From positions 59,889,535 through 59,953,534 of the forward strand of contig JACSVZ010000015.1 of the NCBI GenBank assembly GCA_014706295.1: DNA of 64,000 bases. The letters are read 5' to 3'. Positions 39,601-53,296 of this stretch are shown one piece after another. The notes beneath the pieces are model-generated. The model did not search any database. It was not told where the DNA came from and saw nothing but the letters and a program-made list of their open reading frames with translations. Each line of letters opens with the position of its first letter. Position 1 is the first letter of the stretch. The position numbers were made by a program, and so were the translations under genes. The stretch comes from Lycocorax pyrrhopterus obiensis. Lineage: Eukaryota > Chordata > Aves > Passeriformes > Paradisaeidae.

Positions 39601-42404
39601 GTGGAAGTAGAGGCAGCTCGAGAAGAGCTGATTGTGCATTCACAGCCCCTCCTGCCTCCCGAGGGAGCAGTTGTGGTGGCTCCCTCTGTGTAACCTCTCT
39701 TCCTCACCCAGAATGGGGATAGCTACCCTGGGAGGATACTGCCTGTATCATGCAACGAAGATGTTTTCAAGAATTTGAGGTTAGGGGTTTTTTAAACTCC
39801 TGATTCAGGGGGAGGGACTCACTGAGAGTCCCTTACTTTGAATCAGGCTCTTGGGACAGAGTTAGACTCATCACTAGATCTTAGCATGCTCCAAAAATGT
39901 GAGATTTCTCTTGTCTCCTTTTAATGCAGAACTTGGTCAGGGGTTCACCTCAGTGCACCACCACTATTCCTGCCAACTCCCATGTTTACTCGACACGTAA
40001 CCTCGCACAGCTCCCTTGGGTCCACCTCAGGGCTGTACAGGAGTTCTTAGTTCAGCTCTGATGAATGATCGTTTTACCTCCTTGCACTGGATAAACAGCT
40101 GTTTTCCATGTTACCTGCTTCAGGAGCCTCACTGGCATGCTGTTTCTTTCCTTGCCTCCAGCAACAAGCAGACACAAGTGACTAATTGCAACAGGGCTGC
40201 ACCAGCACCTCCTTGCAGTCGGGACAGTGTGAAAAATGCCCGTCATTTTTACACAGCACGCCACATGTCAAATGGCTGCAAGATAAAATAGCAGGGAGTG
40301 GGCACTTGCAGTCTCTATCCCGTATCTTTTGCTATTCAAAAGAGTGAAAGCAACACAGGCTTGGAGATGATAGTCCCAAAGTGGCCAATCCGCTTTGGTC
40401 ACAGCATTTCCAGCTGCAAAGCCCTTCTGGGGATGCTCTTCGTTTGAGGTGCATCTCACCTGGGCAGGAGCCAACGTCACGAGGAGGAAACTATTAGCTT
40501 GTAAAGAGAACCCCACAGGTAAAGTCTGACCTCCTGCTGGTTTTTTTTGCTTGCAGGTATTTCCCGTGGATGCTTTAAAAACAGATGGTATTGTGGGTTT
40601 TGCTGGTGCCACCTGCTAGTGGACAATGCTCTGTGTCCAAAGAAACAGGGAATTTAGAAGAGTAGGCTTTAAAACATTCCATTGATCAATTTTAGCCTAC
40701 CTGCATTCTTTTTAAAGTGTGCCAGAGTGCTTTAAAAAGCCAGATAAGCTCATCTTTGCGTGGGTTAGTCCTTGTCCTGGAGCTGGCAGCCCAGGAGGAG
40801 GGCAGTATTGGTGGGAGCAGAGTGGTACTGCCAAAGGATGTGAAACCCACTTGAGCGCCTGTGCTTTATGAGCAGAGTTTTTATCAGGGCTGGCGGGATT
40901 TACAGCTGTGTTCAACTCTTCATCCCACATTTCATACCAAGGTGCTGCAAGCAGACCACAGGGTGGGCTTTTCCTCTCAGTAGACTCTCAATTTGCAGTG
41001 GCCATTTCTTTTGTGTGCTTTGCAGACAAAACCAATTTTTTCGTCTTCTGCCTTTCTTTTCCCAAATTGCCAGTGAATTGTTGATGTTCACATGTACATT
41101 GGCAGATCGAGAAACCTCCTGATGCACGGTGAAACATATCATATTCTGCCAAGCTCTACCAGCCTATCACTTCCATACTACCTTCCATACCACCTTGCCT
41201 TTGGAACTTCATTGTCAGGTTTACTCAAGCTTATGCCCGAATATCTACCTTTTATGGAAGTCCCATCCTTCTACCCTACCAGTTTTCCATGCCTTCTCTC
41301 ATCTTGTGCAATGAAGCAACATGATGTTAACCTCCTCTCTCCGGGCATTGTGTAGCATCTCTGCAAATCAAATGGCGGTGATCCAGTTTGGGATTAGGAA
41401 ATAGAAAGAAGTGAACAATTCCTTGTTTACGTAAGACTGGGAAAACTGTTGGGGCAGAGCTGGGGCTAGAACCCAGAGTAAGTCATGGGACTGTCTGTAG
41501 TAACAAGAAAGAGGAACTTGCAGCAACTTCTTTTTCTGAGATGATTTGTTAAATCTCCTGTAATTGGTTTAGTAAACACTAATAGATGGGAAACAAAACA
41601 AAATGTTCTCTTCCAGCTTTCATAGGCTGCGTGGTATCTCCCACAGCCATATGGGATTAATGGTGGCTGTAGGGTAGGATTGTGTCATAAAACTTTTATT
41701 AAATGTTTTAAAGCCAATTAAAGAGACGTTGCCAATTTGAGCTTTCTAAGATTTTACAAAGTAAATTTTTTCCATTGTAGTCAAAGTGCCTTTGAAGTGC
41801 TAGATCCTGAAACTTTTAACCATTTAAGAAGTAAATTGCTATATGTTCTCTGCTGATGCTGAGCCAATACTGTGACAGAAATTCAACTAGTTATGCACAG
41901 TACTGTTTTGGGCAGACAATGAATAAAATGCTGCAAAGTAGAAATTCATTTTTCCTATCTTCCTTCATTTACAGAAGTATTTGGAATCTTAATTGAAGCC
42001 TCATTAAGTGACATTTTCGACAGGAGGGTTTGGATTCTCCTACCAGTCTGACGATGTGTTTTTCAGATAAGCCTTTCTTAAAACCCTCAAGTCTCCAAAC
42101 TGAGAAATGAGACCTTTTGTGAGTGCAATACTGGTTATTAGAAAATCCACATGTCTGAATTCTTGAATTTCGTTAAAAATCAAGCTTCCATTTCAGGTAT
42201 ATCGTTCCCCTTATCGTAAGGTGTAAAATGTCCTTTCTTTCCCACGGAGAGCATTCAGCCTACATTTCAAGGAGCAAGCAGCCCTTGACAGGAAAAGGAC
42301 CTGCAGGGCTCCGTGTCTAGGGTAGAAAGGAGATGGGTGGATGTAGATGCAGCCACAGCTTGCTTTCATAGCTAGCGATGTACTTGCATTCATGTGAGAA
42401 ATAT
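33651..42404. other. Upstream intergenic region, first part
   Basis: No exon, RNA gene or transposable element recognised. A small CpG-richer patch lies at about 35,270-35,400, a C7-T10-C-T13 run at 36904-36934, and an A-rich stretch at about 36,547-36,580. Open frames here are short and overlap each other on both strands, as expected by chance. Confidence 0.75.
36904..36934. repeat. Poly-C/poly-T tract
   Basis: Seven C, then T10, one C and T13 on the plus strand. A simple low-complexity tract likely to vary in length; no flanking element that would make it a retroposon tail was recognised. Confidence 0.9.
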
Positions 42405-42570
42405 GAATCTTTTGATGGAGCTCAGGACACCCTTGGGTTTCTGGGCTGCAAGCACACACTGCTGGGTCATGTCCAGCCTTTCATCCTCCGGTACCCCAAA
42501 GTCCTCTTCAGGGCTGCTCCTTATCTCTTCATGCACCAGCCTTTGTTCATACCAGGGGCAATTCCTTTTC
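42405..42570 (-). mobile_element. CR1 LINE fragment, truncated at both ends
   Basis: The plus strand here follows the reverse complement of the avian CR1 LINE in its 3' portion: ATCTTTTGATG, then TCAGGACAC, TTTCTGGGCTGCAAGC, ACACTGCTGGGTCATG and CCAAAGTCCTCTTCAGGGCT line up in order with the remembered consensus, with many scattered substitutions. The match stops on both sides, so neither the CR1 3' end with its short terminal repeats nor the reverse transcriptase region is present. The element is therefore old, inactive, and oriented on the minus strand. It is the clearest sign that the host is a bird or other sauropsid. Ends are approximate. Confidence 0.82.
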
Positions 42571-45500
42571 AGTCGCTACTATGATTAAAAGTCCAGGATC
42601 CTTGATCTTTAGATATGAACCTGTCAGGGCACATCTGGGGCTGTAGTAGCGTCCTCTGAAGGACAAAAGCATCCCTTGGATGTGGTCTACCTCTGTCTGT
42701 GAAAGGGCAGCAGCGGCTGAGACAGCAATACCTTCCCCCCCTGCCCGATCCATTTTGTGCTCTTGGTGCACATCCTCAGCTCTGCATGTTGCAGAAGGCT
42801 GACATGTCCCTGCAACGTGCCTGGTGATTTCCTGCACACTTGCAGGGCTGATGTGTGCTTTGGGGAGCCCGTCAAGGCTGGAGGTGAGCAGGCCTTGGCA
42901 CAGTGTCACCTCCTGGGCTCACAGCTCATTGCTCACCCGCAGCTGGGACCTGACAGGCTTTTTTTGTCTCTGTTTTGTATAAATCTTCGTCACTGCAGCA
43001 CTTCATCTGATGTGACTAACACGCATGGTTTTTCTCTGCTCTCTCCCCTGAGGAAGGTGGGGGAAGTCTTAGTGTGGGCAGTGCAGTGTTTCTGCTTCGG
43101 TCTGGTTATTTTAGAAACAAACTTAAAAACATATGTTCATTTCAGTTCGTTTATGTGACAGAGACAAGGTCGAAGAGATATGCCTGGAAAGTGTAGCTGA
43201 AACCTCCCTAAGAGCTGGGCTGTGCTCAGGGATCATGTTACATGGAGTTTATTGCAGGCTGGTATTTAAATTCACTATAGCCTGCCCCATCATTGTATTT
43301 TTAAGGTCCCTTTCTTTTACAAATCTCTTCATTTTGTCTCCTTCTCCCTTTTGCACTTTTTCTATTTGTTGTTCCTTTCAGGACAATTTCATTTTTTGAA
43401 ATATTCTCTGTTCTGCAGAAATCATCATCTACACTGTAGAATCACATTTGTACAAATCTTGATAGTCCGAATTTTCTCCTTATCTAGATCCTCATTGTGT
43501 TGCATGTTGTGTCCTTGTTCCACAATTCCTACCTAAATTTCCACCACTGGCGAGGCAGACTGTGCCCTTGAAATACACGCATGTTAATAAGGCAACAATT
43601 GGGATTGGCAGGAAATGGTGATGGAAGATTTCCTCATGAAAAACTGAGGATTAGCAAGTCTGGTTTTCATTTTTCATCAAAGCAAAAGCAGAGTTTTGTA
43701 AATGATGGTGGGAAGAAACCTGAGGAGGGGAGATTTCAGGAGATAAAAGCCTGTCTGCTGGGGAGGGAGGTGAGGGGGCAACTGGCTTCAAGACACAGCT
43801 CAGCTGGACCTGGATGTCGACCTGAAGTCCTTGCCTCTGTGAGTTTACTGGCTGGGGCTGCTCTCCTCCTGACCAATGCTTAAAGATGTACAAAGTGAGA
43901 AGAAAAATGAGGAAACAAATGGCCATTAACTTAATCATGAGAGGAGAGCACCCGAGTGTGAAGTAGGAGACAGAAGTTCAAGCCTTTGCTGAAATCTGTC
44001 ACAAAAAGTAATTAAACTTTCTCCTTCATGTTCTCCTCCAGTGCTGTAATCCCTGTGACTGCCAAAGCTCATCCTGCTTCTCGCCAGCCAGACTTTCCTT
44101 GGGGCTGGGAACTTACAGCCACTTGAGTTCTTCTGGGAAAAAGTCGCCATAAAGTGCTTCCCAGCACTTGCAGGATTGCAAATAGGATTTGATGAAGATG
44201 GTTCTCATTTGATTATACCTCTAAGCAACATCTTCTGGTCTTTTGCACAAGTATAGTTCAAAGTTTGTATTAAGAATGGTGGGAGAAGGTAAATTGGGAA
44301 TTTTTGAGGGGTTTTGGTAAAGCCTTGCACTTTGTTTCTGTGGTGATACTATGGAAATGTGATTTGTGGGTCCAGGGAGAATCTAAGTTGTGAAAGAAAA
44401 AGCTGAGATTTTTGGTAGGAGCACATAGTTTTGAGCACTCCTTTTGACTTTTCCTCCTAGTGATACTGGGGGGGATGTGGTTAATTTTAATGAGAACAGG
44501 ATCAGTGTATAAACCATGATAAGCCTTCACTAAATGAAAACTGGAAAATGTCTACTGAACTGCTTTGAAATGTCTGGATGTAAGTAAAAGGGATCAGAGG
44601 CCTGTTTGTTGCTCAGAGAATGTATTTGACTCAGTGGACTAATAAATTTTCCCAGATTTTATTTAAAAAGGTAGTTAAATGAAAGGTCAGTCCCACTTGT
44701 AAACAAAGCTGTCTGAATTTATTGTTAAGTAAAAGCATCAGGGGCTTTTGCAGTACTTTCCTCTGTGGCCGAGTGCCGGCACAGTTGCTTTTTAGAAAGC
44801 TTAGTGCATATGATTCTTTTTTTATTAGAAAATAAACAAAAAAGACATGCCAATCAGTAGCTTCAAACAGTCCTTGCTGCAATATCAGTGTAAGAGCTGT
44901 GCAATAGCCTCCTGATGAAATGGGAAGGCAGACAAGTTGTTTTCAGGCACTTTGGCAGAAAATTGAAGCTCTGGCCAGCTTAGTGAAAGGTTTATGAACC
45001 TTCTGGGGAGTCTCTGCTACGTTCGCCCAACCCACACTGATTTTTTTCACTGATTTTTTGGAAGCAGGTTAAAATCAGTAGTTGGAGGATTCAAACCAAA
45101 CAGAAAAGAGGAGAGAGAGACACTGAGGATGGGAAATGTTGTGCAGACACCTGCAAAAATCAAAGCAGCTGTTTGCTGTGTTGCACTGACAGGAGTGCTG
45201 TGCAGAGCAGGAGGGATGGTTGCCTCACAAACTCTTGGGTAAGGACATCCTACTCACTCTCCCCCTACCCTGTGGCTGCTGTTGGCAGTGCTGCCTAGTT
45301 CTGATCACATTATCGGCCCAAACTAGAGGTCTATGAGGTGTGTGAGCATCCTGCAATACAGCAGGAGAGATCAGCTCTGCTTAGGGACCCAGGCTGCATG
45401 AGCTCAGCAGCTGTGGAAGTGGGATTGCCTCTCCAGCTATCCCTAATTGTTTTGCCGTGGCAATGCCAAGTTCAGCATGGGCTAAGATTCTGCTTTTTGG

Positions 45501-46239
45501 GCAGGAGCTGTTGCAGTGGTCACATCATTTAAGTCTAGTGTCTGGAGTGCTTCGCATCCCATGCCTGTGCCTCCTTTGCTTTTTATATAATGTGGCTTGT
45601 ACGTGGTGTCGTTTTACTAGAACAACGCTTCTTAGGCACTGCTGTAACCAGAGATACCCTGACCTTACTGTCACATGCCGGCTATTTCTCGTGCCAAAAC
45701 AAAAAGGTGAGAAAATAGAAACTAAAGGGATAGAGCAATAGCCATGTGTGTATTCGCATTTCTCTCTCCTGAGCCTGTAAATAACCTAGTTTGCGGCAAT
45801 GTTTCTGTCTGGGGTTTCTGCCTCATTTCTGCTTGGCAAATGGCTTCGGAGAGGCTTGGGAGGTTTTATTTGCTTTTTCAAGGGAGAGAAAAAAAGATAA
45901 GAGGTGTTTGACTGAGGCTGTCATGGGGCCAGTGAGGCTGCAGCACACCAGCTGGGAGCATGGCTCACTCTTCACGTGTGCTTAGGGAGGCAGCCAGGTT
46001 CCCAGAGAGGATGGACAGCTAGCTGGGAAGAAAAGGACAGCCCAAAAGGTTATGTGGTCGCATGGCCAGATTTTCCTTGGGCTGGCCTTCAACCCCCTGT
46101 CCCCATCACTTTTCCTAGGCAAGGGTGTCTCTCAAGGCTCGTGTAAAAAAAGCTACACCCTTTTAATTGAAGCTGTGTGTTTAAGCAGGTTTCCAGTAAA
46201 CTAGTGCATGTGCCTGGACTCTTATTTCAGCATGAAATC

Positions 46240-46258
46240 TTTTTTTTTTTTTTTTTTT
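46240..46258. repeat. Poly-T tract (19 bases)
   Basis: An uninterrupted run of 19 T on the plus strand. It could be the A-tail of a minus-strand retroposon, but no recognisable retroposed body or target-site duplication was seen next to it. Confidence 0.9.
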
Positions 46259-47083
46259 GACCTTTGTGTTATTTTAGGTTAGGAAAAACAGTTAAGAGCA
46301 GACCTCAATTAATACACCATTTTCATACCTCCTCAAAAAATGCGTGATATGGTGTTCAAACTTGTAGAAAATCATGGTAGACAAAGCTTGATAAACTTTG
46401 GTTCTTTTCCAGAAAGGTGAAGAGGAAAAGATTTTTCTTGGACCTGGTTTTTCAGAGTGAACTCCAGGCAGTCTCTGCTGTGCCTCACTGTACCCAGGCT
46501 CCTTCCTATTGTATCAGCATGTGGTGCCTTATAGCAGCTCCCAAGACTTTAGCCTGTGACCACTTAAAGAAAAATGCATGCTTCTCTGTAGAGAAACTCA
46601 AGGATGGGAGCGCGGAAATTCCTGGCGTTTGAAATTTCATTTCAGTGTTCAAATTCTAGAAATGTATTTCTATTAAGTAATTAAGAGTCTGTTGACACTG
46701 AATGAAAATCACTGGAACGTTAGGTTGTTGTATGGAAGAGTGACTTCTCGTGTGTCCTACCAGATGAGGAGACCTCATAATAGCCCTGAAAGCTCTTCTG
46801 GAATCCCCGCGTGAAGGGACATAGCTTTTGTGACGGCTGCCTCTTGGCTCTAAGAGAGCTCATTTCTCTGGAAGGCAGAGCCCTTTTCTTGCCCACTCTG
46901 CCTTTGAACCAAGAAGCATGAAACCTAAGAGATACTGTATGACTTCCTGAGTTTTGTGTTATGCATGGATGGCTTGGCATTGTTCATGCCAAGCACTCAG
47001 ATAAACGGGGGGACTTTGCATGCGGTGCGTTCCCTCCCCATTGTCCCACAGCAGCCTGTCCCACCGGACCACCTCGACGGCTG

Positions 47084-47104
47084 AATGAACAGCAGCTGTT
47101 CATT
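47084..47104. repeat. 21-bp perfect inverted repeat
   Basis: AATGAACAGC and GCTGTTCATT are exact reverse complements separated by a single A. The centre contains a CAGCTG E-box. It sits in a slightly CpG-richer stretch about 14 kb upstream of AKR1D1. Function unknown; a binding site for a dimeric factor is one possibility. Confidence 0.85.
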
Positions 47105-50100
47105 AACAGCGAACAGAGATCCGGCGCTGGCCATAGGAAGTAAAAGCCCTAGAGCACACTGCAGTAGCCTTGTTCTCCCTTTACAAAGCTGCTCTCTGTT
47201 AAACTGCGGTATCGACCCTCGCTGGCGTACAAATGCCCTTCGTTAGGGTTTGCACGCTGTGTTGTATGAGTTCGCAGTTAAACAGCAAACGAACAAAACC
47301 TGCTTGTGGTAATTTACGGTAATGGCACTGGAAGTCAGTTTAATCAGGGGAAAAAAATGGTTGGGGTGATTATGCTCAACTGTAGTGCTGGAAGGAGCAG
47401 GACAGCTGGGCGCTGAGGTGGTGACTTCACCGGTGACCGTGGAGGAGATGGATTATTTGCAAAATCTCAGCCTGACATGGCTCTCCCAGAATGCAGCCTG
47501 CTCCTAAGACACACATCCTTATATGTTTAATAAGGTGTTAGAACAGAACCTGAAATGTTCGTTCGTATTCCCCTGTCGTGGATCATTTCAGTGACCATCT
47601 GGTGCCCCTTTTTTATTTTTTTTAAAGACTCTTTTGCATCCTGCACATTACTTTCTGTTTACCCTTTGGGCCCCTGCTTGGCAGAGTGCCATGGAATGTG
47701 CTGGGTGTCCTGTCCTTTCCTAACTCAGCAAAACACTGAAGACAGTGCATAAGGATAAGCCATGGTGTTTCCGCTCCCACCTCACCAGGAGAGCCTCATC
47801 TTACCAGCTGCGAGAGCAGCCTTTTCTTGGAAGGTGAGAGAAGGATGTGAGAGTTTGTACAAACAGTACTTTTATTCCCAGGGACATTTTTAACACTTAT
47901 TTTCGTGACTTGCTCAGATTTGCATACTTGAGTAGCGACAGCAGCCTGGTATCAGAGTGGTAGGAGAGAGATCTGGTCAAAGAAAAATAATTCCTTTCAT
48001 GGGTCCAAGAGTTACTCTCTGACACCAAGAGCTGAAAGACTTCCCAGCTGAGCCAGCGTTTTCCCTGTGTGTTAGTGCTACAATTGCAAACCTACCTGGG
48101 TTTTGCAGTGTGCAAATTCAGTTAATTTGCTTAGCTGGAAGAAAAGCAGTAACTCTATCTTTTCTGAACTGACCGGAGTGGAAGTCTGTATTTTAACCTT
48201 AAGAAGAGCTTGCAGCCTTGAGGAATGCCACTAGGAAGTTGAACTCAACCAATTACACTGAACGAACAATGAATTGCATGTATTTCTGGTGTGTCTGTGT
48301 GCATGGACGTTATTGAGAGAGGGAAAAGAAGAGGAAGGATGGATTTGACACCAACTATATTCAGTTTAGGAGGGAATGCAGAGGAGACTGTGGTTGCAGA
48401 CTGATTTAGGAGTGCATTGAGTCTATTGAAGGAATCTGGTGTAAACGGCTGGGGATTTATGTTTTTCACGTGGCAGCAGCCTCACTGCTGTGCTGTGGGC
48501 ACATTCAGCCAGCAAAGCTGCATCATCTCAAAGAGACACAGGCTGAGAAAGCTGAGCCCATTTCCACCTGCACCACTGCATGTCCCACCCAGCTTCTGCC
48601 AGGAGAGGTATTTTGGTGAGGGGATGGAACCAGGATGATTCCCAGGCCCCAGGCAGGCCTTGCTGGGCTGGCACAACACTGCTCTGTGAATTATCTGACA
48701 AGCTAAAACAGCTGAACTGTTTTAAGTTTAGTTTGTTTAAGCAGCCTTTTGCAGTGGCGTGAGTACACTGAACATTTTAGTTGTCCTATCTTTTGCTTCG
48801 TCATGTGGATGATGTTCTTACTTGATTTATTTAGCCAATGTATTTTGGCTAACACTATGTTGAACTCTGCTCCAGGAGGCCTCTTTGGTTCAGGTGCCAC
48901 CACAGCTTCTCTAGGAAGCAGGTCAGGACTTTTCTGGTCAACAAGAGTGCATTTGCATTTGTTCACTGTTGTTCCTCTCCCCTTATCTCTGTTTGTATTA
49001 CATTACCATTCGGGGTGTTCCTGCACTCATCTCATGTTTGTACGGTGCCCAAAAGCTGACACTTCTGTAAGCTTTTTGTGATACAAAAAGTGCCAGGGAG
49101 AGTGGCTAGAGATTGCTATAAAGACCTCAATGATGTATTTTGTTCTCCTAGATGAAATTGCTGCTGTAGATCCTCCTACATGCTGAAGTAAGGAATCTGT
49201 GTGAAAGTGTCTTCACTCCACGTGTGTTTATTGTCAAAGTCCTTCAGGCTTTGTTTGACTATTTTGATGTGTCCAGTTTCTTATCTGATGCTTTCTGGTT
49301 ACCTTTCCAATTCAGGGGCAAAGTCCAAAGAAAGATTGGCATATGCTTATGGAGGGTGGAGTTGGCAGAGAAATGGTTTAGCTTTGCCCCCTTTTTGGTT
49401 AGAAAGTTGTCCTTGTAAAATAACCCCAGCTGGGGTCTGAAAGAGAGAGAGAGAGTTTCTGCATCTTCCTTAAGTGCTATTGTCACAGTGCCCAGAGGAA
49501 TATATCTTGTTTTAAATTAGAGAAGCATGACTGTTCCCTCCCTGTGTCACTTTGGTACCACAGACAGGTGGGGGGGCTGGGGCACATGCTCAGAAGGAGA
49601 ATCAACAGCAAGCAAATGTCTCTCATGACTGTTTTCGTGACCTGTCCTCAAGGATGTCCAGGGTTTGAGGTCCCACACCATCCCCAGGCTCTCTGCTTCA
49701 TCATCCCTACTGCTGGAAAACAGGCCCTTACACCTCTTCTGAACCTCCCTTCCCGTGGTTTAAAGATTATTACTTTTCCTCTAACCCCCCAAAAACTCCA
49801 TTATGAATACTTTATATATGCTGTGGTGTAGAATGTTTGAATTTCTGAGAGAACACAGAAGAAAGCCAAGTCACGCCTCACAAGGTGACTCAGAGGCCTT
49901 TCTGGCTGAGCAGGGACTTGACTAGAAGACAGAAAACTCCACTCTTACCATACCAGGACAGATTTAAAGCACCTAGGAGCGTCCTGACTGACAGTATTTA
50001 GCAAGTGGCAAGGCTTGGATACTATGAGAATGGAAGGAATCTGAGAAGGTTTATTACAAAGAAATTGTGTTTTCTTAGTAGGTGCTTGTGATCTGCCATC

Positions 50101-53100
50101 CATCTGGAGTGGGAGCAGCAGTGATTCTGCAGCCTCACTCAGGTCAGAGTGAGCAATTATTGGTGTGGACCAGAGTCAACCATGAAATACCTGAGCACAG
50201 CAAGACAGCAGGAGATCGTGTGGTGATTATTAGTGAAATATCTGTAACTGTGTCCAGGTAATTTACATGATGAGTTATTCACAATACTCCCTGTTGGCAG
50301 AGAGGTTATTGAATGAGGAGTGAAAACTATTAGGCAGGAGGTTAGTGGTTGTTGCTTTAACTGGGGACCAGAAAGACAATCCTCCCTGCGGTCATTTACT
50401 GTATTCTCCTGACACTCTGCTAGAGCAGAACTTACCTCGACTCTCACCTGGTCCTTCTATCTCAGTTTGAAATGCCAGAAGTGATGGTGATGATTTGATT
50501 CTGTGAGCTATGACATAAGCTAGGAGTGAGTGTCAGTCTCAGAAGATGACTGCATTTCTCAAACAGAGAAGTTTCCTTGAGAACCTTTTCTAGTAGCTAA
50601 ACAACCCAATTCAAGCTGATTTTTCCATGTTTCACCAAAGCTGCACAAAAATCAGTGTTTTTGAACAATGTTCCACAGCCACTGCTTCGATTTTGGAAAA
50701 TTCATTAAGAACAACAACGACAACAAAAAAAATCATTCTAGTGAGTTGAATAAAGCTGAACTGGCAAATCCCAGATACCCAGAAGAAACAGTGTCCTGTT
50801 TATAAGGAAAGAGTGTGGTTACTGTGGTCAGACAGCTGGGCAACAGGCCAGGCCATGCCTCCTAAACATATTTTATCTAACCTCATGTCACAGGCAGGAT
50901 GTGGGGAATGTAAGATTTTTCTCTTCTGAAAGGTAAAGGCCGTTCCCAGGGAGCATAGACAGGCATTGCTCCCTTGACAGCTGCTTTACCTTACACCCAT
51001 TGAACTTCTGCTTCTTCATTATGGTATCAGAGGAAATTTCTAGACCTTCTGGGATCAGGACTGGTGCAGATCCACCTCGGTGGCTTTCCCCAGGCAGTCA
51101 AAAAGGCAAAGACAGGCTGCAACCAGGCCTGAATGGACCCATTCTTCTCAGCCAGCTGCGAACACTTCAGGTACGTCTCTGCTTGAAGCACGGGGTGTGA
51201 CTGTAGCACATAAATAATGGGTGCAGCTAACATGGTATAGAAACCCTGTGACTGGACAATCCCTGGAGAGTCCTTGTTCCTTCCCTGGCTGCTGGTGTTG
51301 CACAGGGCAGCTGGAAGAAGCCATCAGGGCTACAGGAGCACCTCTGCTTGGTCGGTTGAAGCTAAGGGGACGTCTAGTGGTGGTATTTTAAGATCCAGAT
51401 TTCCCTTTAACTACAGGCATCTAGTAGGAAAAACTGCTAGGTGTCTAAGAAAGCTGCTGCAGCTTCCTTGAAAGGGACGGGCAGAGTCAGCAATGAGATT
51501 AAAGGTGTCTTGTGTCATTTTTCCCTTGTGAAAGAAACTGCCAAATTTAATTACTGGATACAGGCAAAGCTCATGTCTTAGTCTCTGTGCAGCAAACCCT
51601 GTGACGGTAGTGGGGCTTCCCCACTGCCCTGCACAACGGGCATAACTGGTGTGAAACTGCTGCTGTCTTCCTGACAGGCCTGGTGGGTCTCATTCTGCCT
51701 CTCTCTCTGCAAGTGGAGACCCCAGTCCATAACCACAAGGAATTTAAACCTTGTCATTTGAATTTTTTATGTGAATACCAAGAACATGTAAAACATTCAT
51801 GGCTTAGACAATGCAGTGAGACCCTGCTGTGTGGCACAGACATGCAGAAGTCAGTTGCTGATTTCTCAATGCAATGCATTGATTTTTGCAGTCATACATC
51901 ACCTCCCCTCGGACAATAACTGGGGCTTCGGTGTCGGGTGAAACTAAAAGAGACAACACTGTATCACCAGTGACTAAGGAGAATGTGTATAACTATAGTG
52001 AGCAGTGCAAGACAGCACAGTAAATAAATACTGAAAGGAGATTAAAGGAGGATCACTAGTGTCATCCTATTTTCTTTTAGAATTTACAAAGATTTGCCTT
52101 GGTAAAAATTATACGGTTGGTGATAAGCTTGCTCTGAGGGAATGTACTCACACAAAGACAGCTCTTTCGCAAAATTATCTTTGAGGCTGTGCCAATAACA
52201 AGTAGAGAAACTCAGGTGCAGCTCCCAAACGGCTGCTCCTCCCTGATGAGGATCATTGCAACAGGCAGATATGGTAACGTATTGCTAAACTGCCTCCCTT
52301 TTCCCCTCGGTCTAGGAAATGCACAGTTTTCTCAATATAAAGGAACTAATTACTTATTTTTCAGGCTATTTAACCAAATGCAGTGTATACATGCCCCCCT
52401 GGAATGTGCTCTGGAATTGCTGCTGCTGCAATCACAGCAGGGAAGGATTTTGCTGCTCCTGCTGTCATGTTTTTCTTGTGGCACATTATTAGACAAAGCT
52501 GTTTCTTGTTCTTCTTGAATGTTTTTTTTAATGCACTGGGAAACTTCTGCTCTAGCACCTTTGCCAGTTTTCTTTTTGGAACTCCAGAATTAATTTATTT
52601 GAATGTTTCTTTGCTATTTCTCAACAATTCTTTATCCTTTTTGTTTCTTTCTCTCTCTCTTATCATGAAGTCTTTTTCCCCTCCTCAGACCAGTGACCAG
52701 CAGAAAGACTAAGAACCTCTTGCCCTTAACCATTTACTTCATTTAGACCAGCCTTTTCTCTGCCTTTCTGTCTTGTGTGTTCAAGGCCAGTCATTACCTT
52801 GATTTCAGAGCAAACCTCAGTGATGAAATAGTTCTGGTGCTGAGCAGGGAGCACAGGCAGAGCTCAGACACCCTTTCTTCAGGCAAGCTTTCATGCTCCT
52901 GTACTTGGAGATGGATAAAATACCCTATGTGATGTACTGAAGTGGTTTCCTTTTCCACGGGTTCACAATGAAATGTGGTTGGGTTTGGTTTGGTTCGGTT
53001 TTTTAAGTTCCTTCCTTCTCACCTCCCAGATGTTTCTAACTGATTAGCTTTTCATTTCTTTAAATTTAACTTGTTCCTATTTAATTCTCAATATATTCTT

Positions 53101-53237
53101 CCTTATTTAACATTTTTGCTAAGACTTGTACTACACGTACTGAAATCCAAGAGGAGCAGTTCTGTGGATGGAGGAAGTATTTTTCCCCAGTGACATTCTC
53201 CCTGTCCCTGCTATCCAAGTGTAAGTAGTTTAATTGA

Positions 53238-53296
53238 CTTTTTTGTTTGGTTGCTTGGTTGGGGTTTTTTGTTTGTTCGGTTTGCTTTGGTTTTTT
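53238..53296. repeat. T/G-rich low-complexity tract
   Basis: Repeated TTTGG, TTGG and TTTTTTG units on the plus strand, an imperfect simple repeat. A shorter tract of the same type, based on GGTTTGGTTTGG, lies about 250 bp to the left at 52977-53005. Confidence 0.85.

Noticed and set aside
39462..39707. Overlapping frames on both strands at 39.4-39.7 kb suggesting a retroelement or exon
   Set aside because: No family match in any frame, no splice sites in register, and the frames contradict each other.
47087..47101. Glucocorticoid or androgen response element in the inverted repeat
   Set aside because: GAACA and TGTTC are present but separated by five bases instead of the required three.
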